Shown: one piece after another, positions 34,558-46,649 of the stretch | Layout of the letters: each line of letters starts with the position of its first letter | Numbering within the stretch: position 1 is the first letter of the stretch | Assembly: GCA_034509735.1 (NCBI GenBank) | Contig: JACGWO010000002.1 | Span: forward strand, 50,899,115-50,963,114 | Source: Sesamum alatum | Lineage: Eukaryota; Streptophyta; Magnoliopsida; Lamiales; Pedaliaceae | Direction of reading: 5' to 3' | Length of the DNA stretch: 64,000 bases | Program-made: the position numbers and the translations under genes | Notes under the pieces: generated by a model | Databases searched by the model: none | What the model saw: the letters and a program-made list of their open reading frames with translations, nothing else | What the model was told of the DNA's origin: nothing

Positions 34558-36321
34558 ACATATATATTATATAATTTGACAGCGAAAATGGAATTTTTGC
34601 TGAGTCGAAAATTATGAGCGAGAGATCTGAAACATTAGGAGAGAGAAAAGAGAAGAGAGAGTGTGCTCTCGTGAGGAGAAAGAGGGGGTGTGCGACTGTG
34701 TGAATGAAGATGCTAATCGTCTGCGGTTGCTACTCCTGCAATTAGGTCCGGTGGCTATACTAGTCGACAGTGTCTGGACTATAAAACGCTTTATGAATTT
34801 TTTTTCTTGATTTGTTAGAAAAATTGTATATATATTGTGTAAACAAAGAATTACAAATAAATTTATAATAGTATCTAAATCCAGCCTCAAACATTTCATG
34901 TCTTAAACTTGGACGGATGTCGTACGAATTTATAATTTTTGGGATATGATTACAATTTATTTTTCAAGTAATAACTCATAAATAATTTTGATTATAATCA
35001 AATGTGATTCAATAATATATTATTTTATATTACAAAAAATATTTTTTAAATCAGCAAATTTGTCGTGATGAATTTTGCATCGTTAATCAAAGTCATTTTT
35101 TTCTTTTATGCATTAGATTTCTTAATAAATAATGGATATAAAAATCTTAAAATTGCATGTCTACTACGAACACTTTATCATCCTTACCTAATTATATTCA
35201 TAAATACTTGAATTCTCAAAATATTAAATCACATATAATAAATTATATTTAAAAAAATTAAAAAAAAAAAAAGAGAGAGGCTTGAAAAGATCATTGCATG
35301 ACTTGTAGGCTTGTCACCGCAGAAGACTTGCCATTAATATAGATATCTTACAAAAAATAAAGGACGCGTTGAAATGTATTGTGGGGGCGATGTGGCGCAC
35401 TTAAGTTGGTCTGGATGCAGCTAAAGTCTTCAGGCGGGGGCACAAATGAAATAATGTATTTTTATTGGGCCAATTTTGCAAATTTCGTTTATTTGAAGAT
35501 ACTTGAAGTAGTTAGGGCCAATGGCCGCATTTTGGGTAAGAAGCTGCTTAGAAGCAATGGCAATTGATTGTAACTATCTGACTGATCAACCATTTTATAG
35601 AATTTTTTTATACTGGCTCTTTATTTTTCCCAAAAAAGTAGAAAAGATCAGTTGACGGAAATGCCCCTTAACATTTGAAACATAATCTTATTATTTTATA
35701 AAAAAAAAATGGCAATCGCTGTAAGTAGTTGATTTTTTAAGGCGCATTTCATATTGTTAAGATATAAGATTGATAGATATATTGAAAGGGCCAAAATTAT
35801 TTTGTACATACATCATACCGTTGTGTTGCCTATTTTCACACCACATACGAGTAAAAGCAGAAAATGTAAGATGAATGAGAAGAAAAAACAATCACAACCA
35901 TCAGATGCAATTAAAGACAAATGAAATCTTATCAGAAGCTGTAGAGCAAGAATCACCTAAAAGTTGTAGATTGAATTACACTTGTATTGTTGATTGATTA
36001 CAGTTAGCTAGCGATATCTATTCAATAATACCAGGAGAATTATACACGACGGCCATAAGTTCCGCAATTCTTCTCTTCTTGTTGGCAAAATCCCTTATCT
36101 TCCAGCAGGCAAAATGGTGACAATATATACAAGAAAGCTGATATATGACCTTCTCCGCGTGTATATTTCTAGTTAATGGCCGTGATTTTTGACGGTTATA
36201 CTTCACGTTGATGTTTACCAACCGTGAAACTAACGTACCTAAAAGGGTTTCGAGATATTTCGAGGGTCTGTATGTGTCTGAAATGGAGAATTTGCAGGGG
36301 GAGCGACTTCAATCGTTTGTG
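34558..36321. other. Intergenic DNA between the PP2C and clathrin heavy chain
   Basis: 34600-34690 is GA-rich and may be upstream promoter DNA of the clathrin gene. The rest is AT-rich without a supported gene. A 27-bp sequence at 35804-35830 recurs in a clathrin intron (31862-31888). The part near 36321 is presumed PP2C 3' untranslated region. Confidence 0.45.
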
Positions 36322-38076
36322 TTAGTTCAGGAACTGAGTTAACTGAATGACCATAACACTTGTATCATCGGCAGAACCTCTTGCTAGTGACAAATCAACT
36401 AGCGTCTTGCAAGCAGAGAATGGTTCTGGCTTCTCCACACCAGTACACAAGGGTCGGACTATATCTACTGCTTCTTGATTGCTAACCTGAAAAGGAAATA
36501 GAAAACAATTTCAGTATCCTAGTTATTGATCAAACACCAGGTACAAAAAAGAAAAGTTTCGAGATCTTAGAAATTACCTTATCCCAAAGGCCATCAGAGG
36601 CAAGGATTAAAAACTCACACTCTGGGCTAATCTTGAATACTTTGGTTGCCGGTTCCGCTATCACCCATTGTTTGAGATGACGATCTCCAATTGCTCTTGA
36701 TACAGCAAGAGATCCATGTACTCTCCAAACACCACGGCAACAATCCACATAACCACCCTGCCAAGAAATTTCAAAAAACCATTAGTAAAACTTAATCCAA
36801 GGCATCAAGCTAACAAACAACATTGATCTATCAATTCTTTCTGCAAAAGAGAGAGATTTGGTGCTTACAAGATTCTCAATCCTCTTTCTTTCATCATCCA
36901 GAGAAGGCCTATGATCAACTGTGAGTGCCTCAGCAACTCCTCCTCGACACATAACAGCACGACAATCTCCCGCATTCGACACCACCAAATCTCCCTTGTG
37001 TATCAATGCTGTCACAGAACAAGTTCCACCTCGAATATCTTCTTTCAGGAAGTCTGCGTCCGTGGTGAGGTAACCCTCTTTTACCGCCTCTTCAATCTCT
37101 ACTTCACTTCTCTTTGACATTTCATTCATAATATTCTTCTCCAGATTCTTCGCTGCAAATTCTGCAGCTCCAGCTCCTCCATGACCATCAAATACACCAA
37201 AGAAAGCCTGAAATCACAATCAAACACTACATCAGCATATAAACATCAGTCCGAACTTTGAAAATAAATACCATCATGGAACTAAAACTACTTGCATTCT
37301 TCCCTTATTGCTCCGACAATTTTATGTCTAGTTCGCACGGTTATATATGTTAGCCAAACAACTCCAACAATCTCCATTAGCAAATCAGCAACTTCTAAGA
37401 ATTCCATCTTCTTTAAGTATAATTAATCCTAATGAATAGAGTAACTAATACAGATCCACCATTCGCCAAACAACTTAGTAATTACGGCGAAAACTTTAGT
37501 TTCTCAATTGAACAACTAGTGCATCAATATTCAACAGGTCAAGCTTCAAAGGATGCACTAGCAGATATAATTAAGTTCAACAAAAATTCCTCCAAAATCA
37601 CAACAAACTAATAAATTAAACAAGTAATCATGAAACTATGATTAAGAAATCCAACAAACCTGCTTAGAATCTCCTTGGGTACCCAGCACGGCAGCGTACC
37701 GATCCTCCATAACGCCACCCCTTTTCCCTCTCTTACAGTACACCGAATACCCCTCTCCTTCAACCACCACCTCATTCAACCTATCAAAATCCGAGATCGT
37801 TCTCTCATTGTCAAACCCAAAACTCAGCACCGGAATATCAATCCTCCCGGGCCTTTTCCTCTTCATCATCGTCACCACCTTCGACGGCCCCACTTCTTCA
37901 TCATCTCCTCCACTCAACGGCTTCCCGACATGCTTCAGCCCCAACCGAGACGGAGAAGATAGAGACGGCGACGGCTGGGGAGGAGACGCGGCGGGCTTAC
38001 AGAATATCGGTGACAACTTTCTCGGCGACGGCGTGAACATCGGCGAGGTGGATACCGCTGCTACGGCACAAGGCAT
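36322..38076 (-). CDS. Clade B protein phosphatase 2C (AP2C-like) with MAPK docking motif
   Basis: Four exons, 37660-38076, 36869-37207, 36578-36757 and 36322-36486, sum to 1101 bases and 366 aa. All introns are GT-AG. The PP2C metal and catalytic motifs are in order: RGGVMEDRY (119-127), FFGVFDGHGG (141-150), GGTCSVTAL, NAGDCRAV, GGYV, LAVSRAIGD, LILASDGLWD and SADDTSVMV. Before the catalytic domain, KRKRPGRIDI (73-82) fits the kinase interaction motif (basic cluster, spacer, I-x-I), which in Arabidopsis AP2C proteins binds MAP kinases. The expected role is therefore to dephosphorylate and switch off stress-activated MAPKs. The Pro/Ser-rich N-terminus (1-50) is low complexity. Clade B is well supported; which AP2C paralog it matches is not settled. 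Confidence 0.92.
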
Positions 38077-38182
38077 GACTTGAAAAGGGTATTACTTCTT
38101 CTCTGGGTTATTGGAATTTGCTGTTCTTTTCTTCTTCAATTTCTGTGAAATGGGTTTTGGAGCTTTGTTGATTGATTTGGGG

Positions 38183-38188
38183 TTTATA
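38183..38188 (-). promoter_or_regulatory. Candidate TATA box of the PP2C gene
   Basis: TATAAA on the minus strand inside GATATAAACC, 107 bp upstream of the ATG, a normal distance for a plant promoter with a leader of about 75 bases. Confidence 0.45.
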
Positions 38189-41100
38189 TCTAGCGTGGTG
38201 GTGGCGGGGAAAGCGGGTCGATACGGTGTCGTATACCAGGCTAGAAGGATCGGAAGAATTTCAACAGTTCACGCCCCAACGTTGGGATATCACCATAACG
38301 CGCCCAAAAAAGGAAGCACAAAACAAAGAGTGAAAACACGGGAGCGAGGTGCGAGTGGGGAAGACAAGCAGTGTAGGAATATTTATTTATATCCCCGGTG
38401 CCACGATTTTGGGTTTCAAATGTTTGACTGAAAGTCGTCAACGGTCAAACACGCAAATTCCGCTGTTTTATTCGCTCTCTCTGACTCTGACTACGCCCTT
38501 TTCTTCATACTTAATTCATAGTATTTCTATTTCCTGCTACTACGGTGGGCGATGAAGGTATATACCGTTGGCCGCAACTAACTTTGATAGGGTTATAAAT
38601 TAAATTAAATTTTTTGATAGTCGATTAAAATCAATTATAAAAGTAATTTTAAATTTTATATGTTAAACATAATAAATTATAAACACAATTTTTGTTCGAT
38701 AATCTTTCAAAATCATTCGAACTTTATTCGGTTAGTGAATAATTATTAAAATATATTTTCAGATATCAAATTACTTGAATTGATTCGATTAGTACAAAAA
38801 TATTAAAATATATTTATAACTATTTATTTATTCGAACTCAATTTGTGTTTGATCCAACTAAGTTCGTTTCAGTTCAATTAGAGCAATAGTGAACCAAGTT
38901 CAAATGAAATTTTTTAAGTTCGATATTAATTCAAACAATTTCGAATAATGTGTGTTCGACTCGACTCGAATCTAATCATTTACAGTCGTATGCATAAAAA
39001 GGGCGCACGATTTATGAAAATCTTATGAGGTATTGGAATTTTTTAAATTTAACATTATTCGTAATGAGTCACATGTATACTTTTATTTGCTCTGTTATTC
39101 TTGTTGTGTTATTATATTTTTCTATCTTTATATTCGACTAAGGGGTGTTTGGATGAGCTTATAAGCTAGTTAAAACATATTATAATATGTTTAATAACTT
39201 ATAAGTTTGACAATCTTTTCAGGAAAATAGCTTATTAGCTTTAAAAATACCACTTCTGATAATCTCTCTTAAAAAATTATATATTTTTTAAATAAAATTC
39301 AATTCATTACTACATCATTCAGTATATTCACATTCAAATATTAATTAAAAATACAATGATATTTATAAATCAAATAGCATATTAAAAGCAAACGAACAAA
39401 CAAAACACTACTATGAAGCGTAAACGATATACCCACATATGTGGGACTTAAATGATGTTTTGCGAAGCTTATTGAAAACATCTTAGAAGCTCATGCAACT
39501 TATGAGATGCTTCAAGAACTTAAAGATGTTTAATCTTATTTCAAAAGCTTATACATGGATAGGGATGGCAATTGGGCACGAAAAATTGGGGGCCTAAATC
39601 GGACCCGCATCGGTTGGGGCGGGTTTGGCGACCCTTCTCGTTTTTTTAATATATTTATTATTCATATGTATTACATTATTAATAAAAAAAATTATGGTAT
39701 TATATGTAAATACTCAAACAATTTTATATATATCTAACTCTGTATAAGAAATGCAAAAAAAAAAAAAAAGTTTAATTTATAATTTGCATTGTCTAGTTCA
39801 TCTTATATATATAAAAAATAATATTACTTAACAAAAAAAACGTAAAATATGAGTTGATTGCATTCTTTGTATTAAATATTTCATTGTAGATCGTAAAAAC
39901 AATATTACTCAATGAGAAAAATAATAATTTAGATGAACGTATTTTGTGTTATTTAATTCATTTTAATTTGAAAACTATGTTAAAATATTTAAAATCTAAA
40001 TTATATTACTTATTAAAAAAATAAAATATTAATTGAATATATTTATTGTATTATATAGTTTATTTGTAGATCGTAAAACGATACATACTATTAATTCATC
40101 ATTTCACTAATTGAGAAAAAAAGAGCAGAACCAGAACCAGAATCATTTACATTTTAAAATTAAAAAGAACAAAAAAGAAAGGAAAAAAGGTCGGTGTTGG
40201 TATAATATATTCTCATGATTCCACTAAATAATTGTGTTTACTATATAGGCCACCATGCATGATCAAGTCAATCTACAGGTTTTTCTAATGTTACGAGTCT
40301 TTAATTATTTACTTTAATAATTATTTGATGGTCATATAATTCGTTCCGCCATTCAAGATTCACTTCTCAACTATATTTATCCCTATTTTTTATTGTTTTT
40401 AGGCAAAGAGTAGTCTAATTTTACTTATATTATTCCATTAAATTGTGTAATATTTAACCATTATTTTGAGGGCAGCAAAGAAATTATATTATCGCAAAAT
40501 GTATGAAGGGCATATTTGTGTTCAAACAATTCGAATGAAGTTTGAAGAGTTGTTGCGATCTTTGGTTAAAATCTGTATAAAATGCGTATATACGTAATCT
40601 TAAAAAATACTGATGTTTGATGTTTTTATTGAATTATGTGGAAAAGAAAATACGATTATTTTGAATATTCCTTTATTTGACATAAAATACCTAATTAATT
40701 TTTTCTTACCCCCATCTAACGGCCGAAAAATTTGATAGAATCCAAATCAATACGTCAACAAAATCCTCAATAAATTTCAAAATTACAACTTCCATATAAA
40801 TATAATTGATCTGTGCATAATTATGTCTTATTTTTAATTTTAATTTGTATGTTATCTAAATAGAATCAAAGTTGACCCGTCACGATAAAGTAACACCTAA
40901 ATAAAGTAGAATTACTATTATTTTGTAACTTTGACCAAAAGTTACGTCGGGTACAATTTTTTTACCCTCTTCACGTTGACAAGTTAATGATTTTTGTTTT
41001 ACTTTTCACTGCAAATATTATAATTTTTTGAAGCGTTAATAAAATCGACATACATAAAACAATGTAATATAATCATAAACTAACCACTAACTAAAAACCT

Positions 41101-41784
41101 GACATTTACAAGTGTGTCATGATGTCCTATATATTTTCACGATCCAACTTACATTGCATAATTAATTATGAAAGAATTAATAAATATCACTAAATGTTAT
41201 ATTTTAAAATTACATCAGATAATAATATATAATTAGAGAAATCTTAAAAATCAATTAAGTGAATTATTTCATTAAAGTACAAATTATCAAGGTAATTAAG
41301 ATTACAACATATATCATATTATTTTTTAGTATGTTGATTAGATATAGGCAAGCAATCGACATTGGTTGCAGACGAGAATTTTGAGCTGCTTATACCATAA
41401 TATTTATTCTTTCTAGCGAGACGTTTTTTTAATACAAAATTGTGGGTCTCGTATGTAATCAGAGCAAATAATAACTCGCGTAATGGAAGATGGCAAGCCG
41501 ATTAACATAATTTGAGAAAATAAATAATTAAAAAATCTGAAAATAATAGTTTGTACTTATTTCAAATAACTATGATTGGTGTTGGTCAGCAATTTTCCTA
41601 AAATAACTCCAAACAAATTCCAAATTCTCCTCAAATGTGGTCCAGTTCAGACAACATAACGCCACAGACAGACACTGCTCCATATGAAAAAGATAACTGA
41701 GAGTTCTAAAAGAGGAAAACAAATCACAAAACTTCCTTACTATAAACAGTAGTACGCGTCACCCCAACACACAGTTGCTCGGCT
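38189..41784. other. Gene-poor AT-rich stretch, 3.6 kb
   Basis: No gene is supported. 39560-39640 carries a locally GC-rich piece starting GGGATGGCAATTGGGCACG, a word pattern common at plant transposon ends, without a visible partner. The remainder is A/T-rich with poly-A runs (39755-39769). Confidence 0.45.
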
Positions 41785-41908
41785 ACGTGTCATTCCCTCC
41801 ACCGCCGCCACACGTGTCGTTCTCCCTCCGCCTTCTCCCACGGCTGAGTTAGCCGCTACGTGTCGCCTGTTGCCCTCCTTACCCCTCCATGCACTTCTCC
41901 TATATAAA
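41785..41908 (+). promoter_or_regulatory. Em gene promoter: three ABREs, RY element and TATA box
   Basis: Three exact ACGTGTC ABA-response elements lie at 41785-41791, 41812-41818 and 41858-41864; the second is within CACACGTGTCG. A CATGCA RY element is at 41888-41893 and a TATATAAA box at 41901-41908, 89 bp upstream of the ATG. This is the arrangement expected for a late-embryo gene driven by ABI5-type bZIP and ABI3/FUS3-type B3 factors. The motif matches are direct; the regulation is inferred. Confidence 0.85.
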
Positions 41909-41996
41909 TCCTTCTTCACTCACTGGTGGAGTATATCCATCGCTTTGCTCACATTTTAAGAAGCAGCAGAAAGAAAGAAAAAGAGTCTGATCGAGA

Positions 41997-42382
41997 ATGG
42001 CTTCCCAACAGGAGAGGAAAGAGCTGGACGCTAGGGCGAAACAGGGGGAGACGGTGGTTCCTGGCGGCACCGGCGGGAAAAGCCTCGAGGCTCAAGAACA
42101 CCTTGCTGAAGGTATGTATATATTTATATATATGTATATCCGGTCGAACACTTCGTTCGGTAGTTCATTAGAAAGTGCGTTTTACTGATTTGATTTATTT
42201 ATTTATGATGATGGTGTGAAGGGAGGAGCCGAGGAGGGCAGACGAGGAGGGAGCAGCTAGGGACAGAGGGGTACCAGGAGATGGGGCGCAAGGGCGGGCT
42301 GAGCACGGGCGACAAGTCAGGGGGCGAGCGGGCGGAGGAGGAAGGGATCGAGATTGATGAGTCCAAGTTCAGGACTAGTTGA
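41997..42382 (+). CDS. Em-like protein, LEA group 1 (LEA_5)
   Basis: Two exons, 41997-42111 and 42222-42382, separated by a 110-bp GT-AG intron, give 91 aa. The product begins [20 protein letters not shown] and contains one copy of the group 1 20-residue motif, [20 protein letters not shown], followed by GG and the usual acidic end ([12 protein letters not shown]). It is very hydrophilic, with no Cys or Trp. Em proteins accumulate in drying seeds and protect cell contents during desiccation. A single motif copy matches the EM6 type rather than the multi-copy EM1 type. The promoter elements upstream agree with embryo and ABA control. The long frame starting at 41926 is the same reading frame region in another phase and is not used. 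Confidence 0.95.
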
Positions 42383-42782
42383 ATGAAAGAGACTTTGAGA
42401 GTCCTGTGTTCTCTAAATACACTACTACTAGCTAGCTAGCTTTGTGAATAAGGGAGTCGGGTCGAGTGGCGTAGGCCTGATGCTTGATGATGGGATTAGG
42501 TGTAGTTTAACGTTTGTATGTTTGTGTTGTTTTTGCCTTCGTATGTTGTCAAGGGTCTGTTCGGAGATTTGGGGACTTTTTTGGTCTCTCCTTCTCTGTT
42601 GTGTAACTGTAGTAGATACTGTCGTGGTGTATCAGAGATTTTAATTATCAAAAATCTTGGGCGTGCGTGCATGTATCATCTTAATCGCAATTAATAGCCG
42701 GGGTTTACCATGAACCATCTGCTCCAATCATCAGTTTCTGATCACGGAATAAATGTTTTACCCAAACGCATGGAGCACGAGA
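42383..42782. other. Em gene 3' region
   Basis: Presumed 3' untranslated and downstream DNA; the open frame at 42444-42644 is unsupported. A GCTAGCTAGCTAGC-like repeat lies near 42430. Confidence 0.5.
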
Positions 42783-42853
42783 GCACCAGTGGTCTAGTGG
42801 TAGAATAGTACCCTGCCACGGTACAGACCCGGGTTCGATTCCCGGCTGGTGCA
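42783..42853 (+). tRNA. tRNA-Gly(GCC): tRNA-Gly (anticodon GCC)
   Basis: 71 bases with a full cloverleaf. Acceptor stem GCACCAG pairs with CTGGTGC, discriminator A at 42853. D loop AGTGGTAGAAT. Anticodon stem GTACC/GGTAC with loop CTGCCAC, anticodon GCC at 42815-42817. T arm CCGGG-TTCGATT-CCCGG. No intron and no encoded CCA. The internal A box (TGGTCTAGTGG) and B box (GGGTTCGATTCC) are standard for RNA polymerase III, and a T5 terminator follows within about 10 bases. Confidence 0.97.
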
Positions 42854-42857
42854 TGTC

Positions 42858-42864
42858 TCCTTTT
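42858..42864 (+). terminator. RNA polymerase III terminator of the tRNA-Gly gene
   Basis: A run of five T directly downstream of the tRNA, the normal Pol III stop signal. Confidence 0.7.
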
Positions 42865-43651
42865 TGCATTTTAGGATCAGCGTCCGTAGAATCCTATTCT
42901 GCGTCTGCTATTTCTGAAAAACTAAGGCCAGTTCGTTCTTAATTTTGATTCTTAGGTGAAAATAGAAAATATATTTGAACTTTTAATTTTGGTCTTTAGG
43001 TGAAAAACAAAATATCTGGCCGGGATCGAGTCTTAAAAATATACATTCTTTTCATTCGATAAAAGTGATAATTTCAATTTTTATTCCAAGTGATGTCATC
43101 AAAAGCATATATAATTTTTATTTAAAAAATAATTGGTGGTGACGTATTTTATTTATTTAAATTACTAGTGACCATAAATATGTTGGCAGTTACAAATACC
43201 TATTGATTAAAAAAATTACATGGATGTAAAGAAAATGAATGAAGTAAATAGGAATGTTATTAAGGTATTTTCAGTGAGAAGTAAACAAACAAGTTTTATG
43301 TTTTTTTGTAAACTTGAAAATTAAAAATAAAATCTTAAACCAAACAAGGCGTAAGAGACGCATGTGATGCAATTGCATTTTGTTCTTCTCGCTAAGTATC
43401 CAACGGTGAGTTATTGCGAGGATAGAAACATTGGAATAAAATTCAAATTCTGATACAATATACGTTGTGAGTTTATGGTTATGTAAATTTTGAATTAAAG
43501 TTTAAAACAATTGTTCTTCACAATTATGTTTAACAATAATTTCATGTGGAGACGAAACAACGTTATAATAAACATAAATCGAAAACCACAGTACTTGCAA
43601 CCTAACTTAAAAAATATATGACAGAGAAAAATAATCCTTCGCCTCCGCCAT
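42865..43651. other. Intergenic DNA between tRNA-Gly and the nodulin-like gene
   Basis: AT-rich, no supported gene. The part near 43651 is the 3' untranslated side of the nodulin-like gene. Confidence 0.5.
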
Positions 43652-44279
43652 TTATCCTACGAAGATCAGCCCAGAAAGCGACGATGAAAGTATCATCAAA
43701 ACAGTCTTGGTTATGCTCGCCGGAGCAGCGAACACGGCGGTGCTGGTCGGAGAAGGATCAGCAGCGACCTGAGGCGGAGATCCATGCTCCAAAACTTTGA
43801 CGATCATCTTGAGGCCCCTCTGGCAGTGGCCGGCGACTCCGCTGATGAAGTAGAACAGTCCGGGATGGTCCAGCTTGAAAACGGTTTCACCATTGTTGGA
43901 GAAGAACACGGGGTGCGACGACCGGCATTTCTCGTACTCTTCTTCCGTTACTGCCATCACTGAGTCCTTCTTGTACGTGAACCCTACATCACCAGTAGCA
44001 ATAACTCGTAACAATTTATAAAACCTGACTGAAAAACAAGAACATTAGCTGAGACTTACGTAGGGTGTCATTGACCTGAAACCGATTCTTGGACGCCCAG
44101 TCATTGAATATCTGATCGTTCTTCGCCGGAGGAGCCGCCCACCCATACGGCCCACCAACGTCCAACTGCACGCACTCCACTGTGTGTAAATACTGCATGG
44201 CTGCTGAAATCAGAAGGATCAGAGCGAGGGAAGAAGAGAGGTTTTTGAGTGGGGTGATGGTGATGAAACGTGAAGGCAT
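43652..44279 (-). CDS. Early nodulin-like protein (phytocyanin family, copper site lost)
   Basis: Two exons, 44060-44279 and 43652-43983, give 183 aa. There is an N-terminal signal peptide (hydrophobic to about residue 36), then a plastocyanin-like domain (about 38-137) with the ENODL words GGPYGW, FNDWASKNRF, FKLDHPGLFYFISG and GHCQRG. The two Cys (C93, C127) that form the fold's disulfide are kept. Of the blue-copper ligands the Cys is replaced (FIS where copper-binding relatives have FIC) and the first His is absent, which defines early nodulin-like rather than true copper phytocyanins. A Pro/Ala/Ser linker and a C-terminal hydrophobic tail (about 163-183) suggest GPI anchoring at the plasma membrane. 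The intron is GT-AG. Likely a cell-surface arabinogalactan-type protein; exact role unknown. Confidence 0.9.
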
Positions 44280-45150
44280 TCTTGGAGATGATTGTAGTTA
44301 GATTAATGTTGGAGGTGATGAGTGAGTTGAGTGTTGAGCTAGTTATTGTGAGGTGATGGTGGTGCTTAAAAAGAGGCTGTTTGGGTTTGGGGTATGAAGT
44401 GTGGAGAGAAAGGTTGAGAGGGAATCGGGGGGAGAGAGATACGAGGAGAAATATGGGGTGAGTGTGGCGGGTGTTTAGGAGATGTGGCGTGGTGGACTTG
44501 CCTTTGACCCATTGCAACTGTTTTTGAAAATTTGAATTTGAGGACGATTTGGTTGGTTTCGTTCTCGGTTAATTTATTAAAATGAATTTTTTAAAATTTG
44601 TAATAATTATAAATATTTTATTTTATTTAAATTTTTTATATATTTTTCTAGAATTAATGACTATTACAGAGAAAATTTGTTTAATTTCATGAGAGTCCAT
44701 TATAATTTATATTTATTTTTAAAAAATTATACATTTCTAACATAATTTTTTGTAACTCTGAGCTATTTTCTAAAAAGAATCACCAAACAAATTTGTAAAT
44801 CTTGCAAGACATTTCAGATAGTTTATAAACCTACACAAACATCCTCTTATTTAATTTGGTCAAGTAGCCCTATCAACAATAGCTGAAACATTGCTCAAAT
44901 GGTCATAATTATCTCATTGATGTGTTAAATTCATTAGGTTTAAATTTAACTGCATCAAGCATTTCATGCGGACCATTATCGACTCATATATTATGATCAC
45001 CAGTTGTCATGCATGTCTTCAGTACATGCATAAGATAAATTATATTTTACGTTTTAAATATTATGAACAAATATAAAATGTATAAACTAACAAATTATAT
45101 TTCACAAAAAATAAAAAAATAAAAAAAATTGTAAGGGTATTATCAATGGT
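44280..45150. other. Upstream region of the nodulin-like gene and AT-rich DNA
   Basis: 44280-44520 is the likely promoter and leader of the nodulin-like gene; I cannot fix a TATA box with confidence. The rest is AT-rich with no gene. Confidence 0.45.
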
Positions 45151-45800
45151 ATGCACTAAGTTGTTTGTTTGGCTCAGAGGTCGAAAAAGGTTTATTGAAA
45201 ATCAATATGAGACACCAAGCCTAATACAAAATCTTAATCATCTATTGGATCCGACTTAAGGAAATTCTTAGGCCAACCCAGGAGAAGGAGCAAGTCAATC
45301 CAGCCCCCCTCCCCCGTAGAAATTCAAGACATAAGCCCAAGGAATGGGCGGCGGTCCAGCCTAGCCCCGAATGGAAGGCTCGTAAATGGAGGTCCGACTC
45401 CACTGAGAAGTCCGAATAAGATAATCTAGTCAATCATTATCCGCACAATATCCCCTTAACCACCTAATACATTTTAGAATGTCATGTTCTGTAGCACTCT
45501 ATGAAGGTCAGTAACTAACCTTTGAGGGTCAAAAACTCTGAAGAGTCATCCTCACTTAACGAATATCTTCTATAAATACCAACCCTCCTGGTTGATTCAA
45601 TAATGTTTAATTCTACGCTCTAAGCTCTCGAATTATTCTCTCAATTTGTACCAGGCACGCTTTATGCACATTTTTTACACGATTTCTTATTTGATTCAAG
45701 ATTATTCTTCCACAATTGCTTACCAACTTGAGCGTCGGAGTGCTAACGTTGTTTTTTTTTTTTTTGCAGGTCCACTTTACTGACTTGTAGAAATCAAAGT
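45151..45800 (+). mobile_element. LTR remnant (probably solo or truncated, gypsy type)
   Basis: A mixed-composition block unlike its AT-rich surroundings. It carries a promoter-like CTATAAATACC at 45570-45580, and about 150 bp later the words CTTGAGCGTCGGAGTGCT and TTTTTGCAGGTCC (45727-45773), which I recognise as typical of the 3' part of Ty3/gypsy LTRs in plants. No gag, pol or second LTR is adjacent, so it is a solo or truncated LTR. Ends are approximate. The foldback element at 45850 lies just beyond it. Confidence 0.6.
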
Positions 45801-45849
45801 TTGCTCTACTCAAGCTCAAAAACGAGCTCTTTTAGCACACATAACAACG

Positions 45850-46649
45850 GGCAAATTTGCAAACTTAGTCCCATAGGTTAGGCCCATTTTAAATTTGACT
45901 CCACGCTTTTTGAAATTTTAATATTAGTCCCATGTTTCGTTAAAAATAGCAAAAATAGTCCAAAACTTTGCGTAATACACCCTCTCCACTAACGCCGTTA
46001 AATAATTAACGAGGCTTCTGCACGTTAGGGAAATTGCAGGAGAAATGAGACCAAAAAAATCGGATTTTTTTTTTCGCTATTTTTCACTTATATTTCATTT
46101 TTTCGCTATTGATCACTATTTTTCACTTATATTTCATTTTTTCGCTATTTCATTTTTTTGCTTTGTGTTTACATTATTATGATTAGGCTGGAAGCCATAT
46201 ATTTTTTGTCAACTTTCAGGGATAGGTTTAATTGCTTATTTGATGAAGTGTTTAAGTGTTTTTGATGGTAAGGAACAATGCCATTACTTTTGTCTTTTGT
46301 GACTTAGCAAAGCAATTGATGAAAATATTTTATAGCTACTTCAACAATAGCGAAAAAATAAAATATAAGTGAAAAATGTGAAAAATAGTGATCAATAGCG
46401 AAAAAATGAAATATAAGTGAAAAATAGCGAAAAGATCCATTTTTTTGGTCTCATTTCTCCTGCAATTTCCCTAACGTGTAGAAGCCCCGTTAATTATTTA
46501 ACAACGTTAGTGGGGAGGGTGTATTCTGCAAAGTTTGAGACTATTTTTGCTATTTTTAACGAAACATGGGACTAATATTAAAATTTCGAAAAGCGTGAGG
46601 TCAAATTTAAAATGGGCCTGATCTATGGGACTAAGTTTGCAATTTTGCC
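45850..46649. mobile_element. Mutator-like foldback element, 800 bp
   Basis: Long inverted arms of about 300 bp start GGCAAATTTGCAAACTTAG and end with the near-complement TAAGTTTGCAATTTTGCC. They are bounded by a 10-bp duplication, CATAACAACG (45840-45849) and CATAACGACG (46650-46659), matching at 9 of 10. Inner parts of both arms carry direct copies of TTTTTCACTTATATTTCATT, giving sub-terminal repeats. The roughly 200-bp centre has no coding capacity. The duplication length and long arms fit a non-autonomous Mutator-like element. Degenerate copies of its end occur near 10717 and 11690. Confidence 0.8.

Noticed and set aside
34612..34899. Minus-strand open frame upstream of clathrin heavy chain
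   Set aside because: Lies in GA-rich upstream DNA with no domain; likely chance.
39555..39737. Short open frame in the gene-poor stretch
   Set aside because: It begins in a repeat-end word and becomes low-complexity; no product recognised.
45850..46649. Repeated 20-base words as a CRISPR-like array
   Set aside because: The repeats are sub-terminal modules of a foldback element in a plant nuclear genome, with no regular unique spacers.
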